Shown here: in pieces, positions 1 through 4,600 of the stretch
How positions within the stretch are numbered: position 1 is the first letter of the stretch
How the letters are laid out: every line of letters starts with the position of its first letter
Origin: Propionibacteriaceae bacterium
Lineage (GTDB): Bacteria > Actinomycetota > Actinomycetes > Propionibacteriales > Propionibacteriaceae
DNA length: 10,582 nt
NCBI GenBank assembly: GCA_030538175.1
Contig: JAUNUL010000070.1
Span: 1-10,582 of the forward strand
Direction: 5' to 3'
Made by a program: the position numbers and the translations under genes
The notes under the pieces: model-generated
What the model was told of the DNA's origin: nothing
Database searches by the model: none
The model's input: only the letters and a program-made list of their open reading frames with translations

Positions 1-726
1 GGCCCTGACACCACCTTCCTTTCTGTGCTCAACGGTCTGGACAGCGAGGTGATGATCGCCGAGCGCTTCAACGCGGCCGACCGGGTGCTCCCGTGCATCG
101 CGTTGGCGATGGATGCCGAACGCATCGGCGGCGAGGTCCGCTATCGCCAGGCCGGACGGTTGTCGTTCGGCGACCCGTTCGACGGTGCCCGGGCAGGACG
201 AGCGGACGATGCAGACGGGTCACCAGGCGCTGTGGACATGACCAAGTCAGGTGCCGGGGTGGGAACGGGACAGCCATCCGATCGGGTGCTCCGCGTGCAG
301 CGGGCGCTCGACCGGGCTGGGTTGGTGTGGGACACACCGACGGACATGCAGCACGCCATGTGGTGGAAGTTCATGGTCAACGTGGGCATCAACCAGGCAA
401 CCGCGGTGCTCGACGCACCCTATGGACGGTTCCAGACCGAGGGCCCAGCCCGCAGCCTCATGTGGTCCCTGGTCGAGGAAGCCATCGCCGTCGGACGAGC
501 CGAGGGCGTCGATCTCAATGACGCCGACCGCGAGCTCTGGGTCAAGGTGCTGGCCGGCCAGCCGGCCGAGGGACGCACGTCGATGCACCAGGACGTGCTC
601 GCCGGGCGCCCCACCGAAGTCGACATCTTCGCCGGCCGAGTCGTGGAACTGGGCGCGAAACACGGCATCCCCACGCCGCACAATCAGACGATCTGGTGGA
701 TCCTCACCAGCCCCTGGCAGGACTGA
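1..726 (+). CDS. Ketopantoate reductase family protein (PanE/ApbA-like), 5' partial
   Basis: The reading frame is open to the left edge (first in-window residues GPDTTFLSVLNGLDSE) and ends with TGA at 724-726, so the N-terminal NADPH-binding Rossmann half lies outside the window. The piece matches the second half of ketopantoate 2-reductases, which reduce 2-dehydropantoate to pantoate with NADPH in pantothenate and CoA synthesis. Visible family marks are the QNG-like 'LNGLDSE' segment, the C-terminal helical domain beginning at the 'WWKFMVNVGINQATAVL' segment (K and N are expected substrate-site residues), and the tail 'TSMHQDVLAGRPTEVDIFAG' followed by 'GIPTPHNQTI', which holds the conserved Ser, Asp and Glu. 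A GTG at 25 is internal and not the start. Actinobacteria often carry several PanE paralogues with other 2-oxoacid substrates, so a role in pantothenate synthesis is not certain. The gene converges with the HAD gene, with a 10-bp gap between stops. Confidence 0.85.
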   Translation, partial: GPDTTFLSVLNGLDSEVMIAERFNAADRVLPCIALAMDAERIGGEVRYRQAGRLSFGDPFDGARAGRADDADGSPGAVDMTKSGAGVGTGQPSDRVLRVQRALDRAGLVWDTPTDMQHAMWWKFMVNVGINQATAVLDAPYGRFQTEGPARSLMWSLVEEAIAVGRAEGVDLNDADRELWVKVLAGQPAEGRTSMHQDVLAGRPTEVDIFAGRVVELGAKHGIPTPHNQTIWWILTSPWQD

Positions 727-736
727 GAACTCGACC

Positions 737-1411
737 TCACAACCTCGTGGCGAGACGCGTCAGCAGGTTGGCGTCCAACTCATCCAGCGAGTCGATCACC
801 ACCGCAGCGAGGGCCAAGGCATCCGTCGCGGGCGGGTGATCCTCGTGTGGGACGGCTATGACCGTGAGCCCCGCAGCGTGGGCGGCGCGGAGACCGTTGC
901 TCGAATCCTCAATGGCGGCACACCGCACCGGATCGACCCCGAGCAGTTCACAGGCGCGCAGATACCCGTCGGGCGCCGGTTTGCCGCGGTCCATCTCCTC
1001 GGTGGAGACGGTGACGGCGAACAAGTCGGTGAGGTCGAGTTCCGCCAGGACGGTGTCAATGAGGCGCCGCGGGGATGATGAGGCCAAGCCGATCGGCAGG
1101 AGGGCGGCCATGCGGCGTACTGCCGCGACCGCGCCGGGCATGGTCGGCAGGTGGTCGCGGTATCGCTCGGCCATCGCGTCGATCACCTCGGTCGCGACCC
1201 GATCCGGCGGCCCGGGGAGCCCGACGGTCTCGACGAGGTACGCCGCCCACTCCGGCGTGCTCATGCCCATCATCGCGGCCGTCGCTTCGTTGGGCCACGG
1301 CAGGCCTGCCTCGGCGGCGAGGCCGCGGCGGACCTCATCCCAGAGCGATTCGGTGTCCGTCAGGACCCCATCCATGTCGAAGACGAATCCCTGAAAACTC
1401 TCCGCAGCCAT
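737..1411 (-). CDS. HAD superfamily sugar-phosphatase/phosphomutase-like hydrolase
   Basis: A complete 224-residue cytoplasmic protein of the haloacid dehalogenase superfamily, subfamily IA (beta-phosphoglucomutase and hexitol or 2-deoxyglucose-6-phosphatase group). Motif I is FDMDGVLTD, with nucleophile D12 and acid/base D14. Motif II is the ASSS segment (S111 region). Motif III is K144 in GKPAPDGYL. Motif IV is IEDSSNG (E168, D169, Mg2+ binding). A helical cap lies at about residues 17-90. The 'TESLWDEVRRGLAAEAGLPWP' start resembles E. coli YniC/HxpB-type sugar phosphatases. These enzymes remove phosphate from small phosphosugars and are promiscuous, so the substrate cannot be read from sequence. 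The ATG at 1411 has a GAGAGG-like Shine-Dalgarno about 8 bases upstream. The gene is divergent from the membrane protein at 1516 and convergent with the PanE-like gene. Confidence 0.9.
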   Translation of the reverse strand: MAAESFQGFVFDMDGVLTDTESLWDEVRRGLAAEAGLPWPNEATAAMMGMSTPEWAAYLVETVGLPGPPDRVATEVIDAMAERYRDHLPTMPGAVAAVRRMAALLPIGLASSSPRRLIDTVLAELDLTDLFAVTVSTEEMDRGKPAPDGYLRACELLGVDPVRCAAIEDSSNGLRAAHAAGLTVIAVPHEDHPPATDALALAAVVIDSLDELDANLLTRLATRL

Positions 1412-1515
1412 GACGCAACCCTCTCAGGTCGTGGGATGGGCGGGGGCCGCCGACCCGCGGGTTAGGACCCGCCCGCAATAATGGTTTATCGACTAATCTC
1501 CCGGAAGGCATCACC
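1412..1515. promoter_or_regulatory. Divergent intergenic region with GCGGGT/ACCCGC inverted repeats
   Basis: This 104-base region separates two divergent genes and must hold both promoters. ACCCGC occurs at 1453-1458 and 1467-1472, and GCGGGT at 1457-1462. These make a 10-bp palindrome (ACCCGCGGGT, 1453-1462) and a 6-bp hairpin with a TAGG loop (1457-1472). Next to it is an AT-rich stretch (1476-1497) holding AATAAT (1477-1482) and TTTATC (1485-1490), either of which could be a -10 element for the rightward gene. No convincing -35 is visible. The palindrome beside the candidate -10 sits where a repressor operator would. That is an inference from position only. Confidence 0.35.
1503..1508 (+). 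promoter_or_regulatory. Ribosome binding site deciding the GTG start at 1516
   Basis: GGAAGG lies 7 bases before GTG 1516. It supports this GTG as the start over the in-frame ATG four codons later at 1528. Confidence 0.7.
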
Positions 1516-2286
1516 GTGGATACCTGGATGTGGATCGTTATAGCCGCCCTTGTCTTGATCGTCATCGTGATCCTTGTGATCGCACTGACGGGCAAGCAGC
1601 GCAAGGAACAACAACTGGCCGATCAGCGCGAGAAGGCTCAAGAACTTCGCGATCAGGGTCAGCAGGAAGAACTCAGAGCCAAGGAGTCAGCCGCCGCTGC
1701 CGCGCAGCGGGAAGCCGATGCCCATCGGGCACGCCTGGAAGCCGATCGCATGGAACGTGAGGCACGGGACGCCTCGGCGGAGGCCGAGCGCGTGCAGAAC
1801 GACGCCCGCGAACACCTCAGCGAGGCCTCGCGTCTGGACCCCGACAACCGCGACCGCGGCGACCGGAACATCGACAACCGGGACCGGGCCGCACGCGACG
1901 ACCGGGACTTCGACTATCGCGGCGACGACCGAGTCCTTGATCGTGATGGACGCACTGCGGCCCACGAGCGAACTGCCGACCACGACGACGCCCGCGATGT
2001 GCGCCATGACCGGGATTTCGACGACCGTGGCCGCGTCCAGGAACGCGATGTGCGGCATGGCCGTGACGCCGGGTTGGGTCGGGACGTCGACTATGGCCCC
2101 GACGGTGGTTATGACCAGCGGGCTGACGATGGACGCCACGGGAACTACGACCAGGGCCCCGACTATGGGCGCCAAGGCGAGTACGACCAAGGGGCTGATT
2201 TCGGGCGTCAGGAGGACTACGACCAGGCTGCCGACTATGGCGAGCGCGACCCCCGGCTCGACGACCCGGATCGCCGCCGTCGGTGA
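1516..2286 (+). CDS. Single-pass membrane protein with coiled coil and Asp/Arg-rich repeat tail
   Basis: I do not recognise a named family. The 256-residue product has a strongly hydrophobic N-terminal segment (about residues 5-24) followed by basic GKQRK, which suggests an anchor with the C-terminus cytoplasmic. A long charged helix follows (about 27-107, rich in E, R, Q and A, heptad-like), very likely a coiled coil. From about 108 to 190 the chain is dominated by RD, DR and DD pairs with His. From Y199 there are four 12-residue repeats, each starting YDQ (Y199, Y211, Y223, Y235), of the form YDQ-G-x-D-Y/F-G-R-Q-x-x, ending in a basic RRRR. The tail is low-complexity and probably disordered. 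The Shine-Dalgarno and GTG start are good. No enzymatic motif is visible. Long open frames on both strands across this gene come from its repetitive high-GC codons. A structural or scaffold role is possible but unproven. Confidence 0.75.
   Translation: MDTWMWIVIAALVLIVIVILVIALTGKQRKEQQLADQREKAQELRDQGQQEELRAKESAAAAAQREADAHRARLEADRMEREARDASAEAERVQNDAREHLSEASRLDPDNRDRGDRNIDNRDRAARDDRDFDYRGDDRVLDRDGRTAAHERTADHDDARDVRHDRDFDDRGRVQERDVRHGRDAGLGRDVDYGPDGGYDQRADDGRHGNYDQGPDYGRQGEYDQGADFGRQEDYDQAADYGERDPRLDDPDRRRR
2110..2250 (+). repeat. In-frame 36-bp tandem repeats (about four copies)
   Basis: Units start at 2110, 2146, 2182 and 2218 with the codons TAY GAC CAR. The exact 36-base period keeps the reading frame. 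The copies have diverged from each other, and the last one degenerates into the C-terminus. Each unit encodes a 12-residue YDQ-x-x-D-x-G-R/E repeat of the membrane protein. A weaker related unit (VDYGPDGG) may precede them. Confidence 0.8.
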
Positions 2287-2514
2287 CCCACGCCTCATTT
2301 CGGCTGCTCGGGCCGGAACAGGGTGGGCAGTTCGCGTTGCTTCAACCGGTGCCTGCCCCAATCTGCACCAGAGGGGGTACCCATCGGCACTATGCAGTCC
2401 GCCCTGCTGTAGGTGCAGATTCGGACGCTGATTGAACGAATCATCGTCGAAACCGCCAGCGCGTGAGCAAGCCAGCAGCCAGAGCAAGGCTCGGCGAACC
2501 GCCTCAGCAGCAAC
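2287..2514. other. Non-coding stretch with a 10-bp inverted repeat
   Basis: I see no credible gene in these 228 bases between the repeat-tailed membrane protein and the tRNA-Gly terminator. Open frames here are run-ons of wrong-frame translations. The one clear structure is the inverted repeat at 2360-2421, listed separately. Confidence 0.6.
2360..2421. other. Possible structured RNA or terminator: 10-bp perfect stem, 42-base branched loop
   Basis: AATCTGCACC (2360-2369) is the exact reverse complement of GGTGCAGATT (2412-2421). Inside are two smaller self-complementary pieces: the GGGTACCC palindrome (about 2375-2382) and GCAG/CTGC (2394-2397 with 2404-2407). Together they could fold as a branched hairpin on either strand. 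No U-run follows on either strand, so an ordinary intrinsic terminator is not clearly supported. It lies 74 bases after the membrane-protein stop codon and may process or end that transcript. Confidence 0.35.
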
Positions 2515-2548
2515 TGAGCCGCGACACCAGGATCGGTGTCGCGGCTCA
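2515..2548 (-). terminator. Terminator-like 14-bp perfect hairpin after tRNA-Gly(CCC)
   Basis: TGAGCCGCGACACC (2515-2528) and its exact complement (2535-2548) flank a 6-base loop. On the minus strand it begins 9 bases after the tRNA CCA end and is followed by GTTGCTGCTG, which is only moderately U-rich. High-GC actinobacterial terminators commonly lack long U-runs. It could also stop rightward transcription from the membrane-protein gene. Confidence 0.7.
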
Positions 2549-2557
2549 ACTCATGTC

Positions 2558-2631
2558 TGGAGCGAATGACGGGAATCGAACCCGCATTCTCAGCTTGGGA
2601 AGCTGATGTTCTGCCATTGAACTACATTCGC
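2558..2631 (-). tRNA. tRNA-Gly (anticodon CCC)
   Basis: The minus strand folds into a complete cloverleaf of 71 nt plus an encoded CCA (2558-2560). The acceptor stem GCGAATG pairs with CATTCGC. The D arm is GTTC/GAAC with loop AATGGCA. The anticodon stem TCAGC/GCTGA encloses TTCCCAA, giving anticodon CCC for the GGG codon. The T arm is GCGGG-TTCGATT-CCCGT. Discriminator U73 and C35-C36 are the known bacterial glycine identity elements. A hairpin follows 9 bases downstream, and a good -10 (TACAAT) lies 15 bases upstream. Confidence 0.97.
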
Positions 2632-2646
2632 GTGTGCTGCCCGGCC

Positions 2647-2652
2647 ATTGTA
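2647..2652 (-). promoter_or_regulatory. -10 element of tRNA-Gly(CCC)
   Basis: TACAAT on the minus strand (2652 to 2647) matches five of six TATAAT bases and sits 15 bases before the tRNA 5' end, giving a leader of about 8-9 nt. No clear -35 is visible at 16-18 bases upstream. Confidence 0.55.
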
Positions 2653-2706
2653 GCCGAGCCCCCCGGATCGCGCGAGCCCATTGATCGCCCGTTGTCGCGC
2701 CGTGGT

Positions 2707-2712
2707 TACGCT
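2707..2712 (+). promoter_or_regulatory. -10 element (TACGCT) for a leaderless PemK-like mRNA
   Basis: TACGCT is followed by 7 bases and then ATG 2720, so transcription should begin at or beside the start codon. There is no Shine-Dalgarno before 2720. This decides the start against the in-frame upstream ATG at 2681. TTGATC at 2681-2686 is a poor -35 match because its spacer is 20 bases. Confidence 0.5.
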
Positions 2713-2719
2713 TGCCCGC

Positions 2720-3136
2720 ATGGCACGGCATAAGGACTACCCGGGTGACTTCAAGCGGATGCCGCGGATTGAGTACGCCCCGCATCCCGGCCACCTTGCC
2801 GATCCGGGGGAGATCGTCTGGGCATGGGTGCCCTATGAGGAGGATCACCGCGAGGGCAAGGTGCGGCCGGTGTTGATCATCGGCTGGGACGGCGACTGGC
2901 TCCTTGGCGCCCCGCTGACCTCGAAGGATCACGACCTGGATCAGCAACAGGAGGCGAAAGCAGGGCGCTTCTGGGTCGAAATCGGCACCGGCGCCTGGGA
3001 CCCGAAGGGCCGGGTGAGCGAAGCGCGGGTGAACCGAATCGTGCGGATCGATCCGGACTCGGTGGAGGAAGGCGGGGTCCGCCTCGACCAGAAGCGCTTC
3101 CGCCGCGTCACCAACGCCATCCGCCAGCACCACTGA
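2720..3136 (+). CDS. Orphan PemK/MazF-type toxin-like protein
   Basis: A 138-residue soluble protein with the MazF/PemK fold signature. PGEIVW (29-34) is the first core strand. GKVRPVLII (46-54) is the basic RP loop, whose R49 aligns with the catalytic Arg of MazF (R25 in B. subtilis). APLTS (64-68) supplies the Thr/Ser that aligns with catalytic T48. MazF/PemK toxins are sequence-specific ribonucleases acting on mRNA, and in some mycobacterial cases on tRNA or rRNA. The residues around these motifs match a stand-alone actinobacterial subgroup that carries extra N-terminal (MARHKDYPGDF) and C-terminal segments. No antitoxin gene adjoins it: the 88 bases upstream hold only promoters and the 60 bases downstream are non-coding. 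The gene lies between two tRNA-Gly genes transcribed the other way. Toxicity is not shown, and it may be a domesticated RNase or RNA-binding protein. Confidence 0.85.
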   Translation: MARHKDYPGDFKRMPRIEYAPHPGHLADPGEIVWAWVPYEEDHREGKVRPVLIIGWDGDWLLGAPLTSKDHDLDQQQEAKAGRFWVEIGTGAWDPKGRVSEARVNRIVRIDPDSVEEGGVRLDQKRFRRVTNAIRQHH

Positions 3137-3153
3137 GTCGCGCGGGCCGGCAT

Positions 3154-3185
3154 GCCCCCCTGGGGCGCAGAAGCCGGGCACCCGG
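3154..3185. terminator. Two short GC hairpins between convergent PemK-like and tRNA-Gly genes
   Basis: GCCCC/GGGGC with a 3-base loop (3154-3166) lies 17 bases after the PemK-like stop. The self-complementary run CCGGGCACCCGG (3174-3185) lies 10 bases after the tRNA CCA on the minus strand. Either could end transcription from its side. Neither has a U-run, so support is weak. Confidence 0.35.
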
Positions 3186-3195
3186 AAAGGGACAG

Positions 3196-3269
3196 TGGAG
3201 CGGGCGGCTGGAATCGAACCAACGCTTCCATCCGGGAAGGATGGCGTGCTGCCACTGCACTACGCCCGC
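3196..3269 (-). tRNA. tRNA-Gly (anticodon UCC by position; atypical anticodon loop)
   Basis: A full 71-nt cloverleaf plus encoded CCA (3196-3198). The acceptor stem is GCGGGCG/CGCCCGC and the D arm is GTGC/GCAC with loop AGTGGCA. The anticodon stem is CCATC/GATGG and the T arm is GTTGG-TTCGATT-CCAGC. U73, C35 and C36 are present. Every arm has the same length as in the neighbouring tRNA-Gly(CCC), so numbering is unambiguous: the loop is CTTCCCG and the anticodon UCC (GGA/GGG codons). Position 37 is C instead of a purine, and C32 can pair with G38, closing the loop to five bases. This is unusual for a working tRNA, yet all stems are intact. Confidence 0.9.
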
Positions 3270-3280
3270 AAGAAATCCCA

Positions 3281-3286
3281 ACCTTA
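3281..3286 (-). promoter_or_regulatory. Possible -10 element of tRNA-Gly(UCC)
   Basis: TAAGGT on the minus strand (3286 to 3281) lies 11 bases before the tRNA 5' end, consistent with the TANNNT pattern. No clear -35 is seen at the usual distance. Confidence 0.4.
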
Positions 3287-3398
3287 GCCGTTCATCTGCG
3301 GTTCACCGTCGCCGCCGTGCCGATGCCCGGCATTCAAGGCTCCCCCGGGTTCGCCCCCGACCGGGCGTCCAGCAGCCCTGTGATCCCACGGAGCCGTT

Positions 3399-3404
3399 TA
3401 TGGT
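3399..3404 (+). promoter_or_regulatory. -10 element (TATGGT) for a leaderless DUF1707 gene mRNA
   Basis: TATGGT is followed by exactly 6 bases and then ATG 3411, placing the expected transcription start on the A of the ATG. No Shine-Dalgarno is present, which supports leaderless initiation at 3411. Confidence 0.55.
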
Positions 3405-3410
3405 GGACCC

Positions 3411-4052
3411 ATGACCTCCCCCGAACCCACCGATGTCGGCCCCAAGTTTGGTGGCGATATTCGGGTCAGCGACTCAGACCGAGATCAAGTGATGACGGTG
3501 CTCTCGACCGCGTTTGCCGAGGGCCGCCTCACCAAGGACGAGCATGATGAGCGGATCTCCGCCGCCACCTCTGCCCGAACCTTTGACGATTTGGTCCCGC
3601 TGACCCGCGATCTCGTCCCCCTGCACGCACCGATCCGCACGAACGTGCCAGCCCAGCAGCAGCAACAACACATCAACCTCCCCCAGATCGACCGCCGCAG
3701 CACTGGCGACACCGAGAACGTCATCGCAGTCTTCGGCGGCACCACCCGCAAGGGTGTGTGGCGCGCTCGACGCAGGATTAATTCGTTCACCCTGTTCGGC
3801 GGCAGTGAGCTCGACTTTTCCCAGGCCATTTTCGAGGACGATGTCATCGAGATCACCGGGTTCTGGATCTTCGGTGGTCTGGATGTGCGAATTCCGGACG
3901 GCGTCGAGGTTCACGATCAGGTCGTGGGCATTTTCGGCGGCTCCGATGTCAAGGACACCCGTCCGATGCCCGGCGGGCCGAAGATCGTCCTCAAGGGTGT
4001 CGCCCTCTTCGGCGGCGTCGGGGTGAAGGGCCCCAAGAAGAAGCGCAAGTGA
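3411..4052 (+). CDS. DUF1707 protein with LiaF-like C-terminal FGG repeats
   Basis: A 213-residue soluble or membrane-associated protein. Residues 15-70 are a DUF1707 domain (IRVSDSDRD, then FAEGRLTKDEHDERI and SARTFDDL, ending in an LTRDL motif). A Gln/Pro linker with five consecutive Gln (about 78-100) joins it to a C-terminal beta-repeat domain like the end of LiaF/YvqF 'cell-wall-active antibiotics response' proteins. FGG recurs at residues 108, 129, 154, 175 and 200, with spacing 21, 25, 21, 25. The product ends in a polybasic KKKRK and has no membrane segment. In Firmicutes, LiaF restrains an envelope-stress two-component system. DUF1707 proteins are typical of actinobacteria, and their mechanism is not known to me. 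The next gene starts within this stop codon, which points to coupled expression with two membrane PH-domain proteins. Confidence 0.85.
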   Translation: MTSPEPTDVGPKFGGDIRVSDSDRDQVMTVLSTAFAEGRLTKDEHDERISAATSARTFDDLVPLTRDLVPLHAPIRTNVPAQQQQQHINLPQIDRRSTGDTENVIAVFGGTTRKGVWRARRRINSFTLFGGSELDFSQAIFEDDVIEITGFWIFGGLDVRIPDGVEVHDQVVGIFGGSDVKDTRPMPGGPKIVLKGVALFGGVGVKGPKKKRK

Positions 4053-4540
4053 CCGATCACCTGTTCGCCCCGCCGACCGCGGAATGGAAACGGCTCCATC
4101 CGCGGTATCGCACGCTGCGCCGAGCCGGCGTACTGCTCGGTTGGCCGTGGCTGTTCATTGGGCCGGTCCTCGCGGGTTGGCTGCTGGTCGACCGCTGGCT
4201 CGGGATCGCGATCATCGTGGCTGCCGTGGCCTGGATGGCTTGGCGATGGTGGCGGATGGGTGCGTTGGTGCGTTCGTGGGGGTACGCGGAGTTGGCCGAC
4301 GATCTTTACGTCACGCGGGGGTTGTGGTTCAAGCGCCTGACGGCCGTACCGTACGGACGGATGCAGGTCGTGGAGATCGAAGCCGGGCCGATCGAGCGGG
4401 CGCTCGGCTTGGCGACGGTGAAACTGGTGACGGCGTCGGCATCGACGGACGCGACGATCCCGGGACTGCCGACCGATCAGGCGGCCAGGCTGCGGGACAG
4501 GCTGACCGAACTCGGCGAGACCCGCACGTCCGGGCTCTGA
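4049..4540 (+). CDS. YdbS-like membrane protein with bacterial PH domain (bPH_2)
   Basis: A 163-residue protein with two hydrophobic segments (about 26-46 and 50-67), then a bPH_2 domain (formerly DUF304) at about 80-150. The domain signature is YVTRGLWFKRLTAVPYGRMQ followed by GPIERALGLATVKL and the end strand ATIPGLP. The GTG start overlaps the preceding TGA by 4 bases (GTGA), typical of translational coupling, and there is no separate Shine-Dalgarno requirement. Its partner is the larger three-domain protein downstream, as in the ydbST pair of B. subtilis, a sigma-W operon linked to tolerance of membrane-active antimicrobial peptides. The function here is inferred from that pairing. The biochemical activity of these membrane PH domains is unknown. 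Confidence 0.85.
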   Translation: MTDHLFAPPTAEWKRLHPRYRTLRRAGVLLGWPWLFIGPVLAGWLLVDRWLGIAIIVAAVAWMAWRWWRMGALVRSWGYAELADDLYVTRGLWFKRLTAVPYGRMQVVEIEAGPIERALGLATVKLVTASASTDATIPGLPTDQAARLRDRLTELGETRTSGL

Positions 4541-4587
4541 GTCTCTGGCGAGGTCCGCACTGGACTGCTTGTGTCAGAGCGCCGCGC

Positions 4588-4593
4588 TAGCGT
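4588..4593 (+). promoter_or_regulatory. -10 element (TAGCGT) for a leaderless start at GTG 4601
   Basis: TAGCGT is followed by 7 bases and GTG 4601. This matches the pattern at three other genes in the window and argues that the gene starts at 4601, not at the GTG at 4571, which lies upstream of this -10. No clear -35 is visible. Confidence 0.5.
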
Positions 4594-4600
4594 TGATTCC

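Noticed and set aside
2110..2250. CRISPR-like regularity from the 36-bp periodicity
   Set aside because: Units abut without spacers, are diverged, keep the reading frame and encode a protein repeat.
1687..2487. 266-codon minus-strand frame and a 237-codon plus-strand alternative frame over the repeat-tailed gene
   Set aside because: The 1516 frame has a Shine-Dalgarno, membrane anchor and coiled coil. The others are by-products of repetitive GAC/CGC codons.
2681..2719. Upstream ATG 2681 as start of the PemK-like gene
   Set aside because: The extra 13 residues do not fit the family start (MARHKDYPGDF), and the -10 at 2707 lies downstream of it.
2546..3181. 211-codon minus-strand frame spanning tRNA-Gly(CCC), considered as a possible antitoxin
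   Set aside because: It runs through a tRNA gene and antisense to the PemK-like gene, and has no antitoxin-like fold or start signal.
3196..3269. Anticodon CCC for the second tRNA-Gly
   Set aside because: All arm lengths equal those of the first tRNA. Shifting by one base to read CCC breaks the anticodon stem.
4571..4600. GTG 4571 as start of the YdbT-like gene
   Set aside because: It lies upstream of a TAGCGT -10 that fits leaderless initiation at GTG 4601, and it has no Shine-Dalgarno. It is not excluded.
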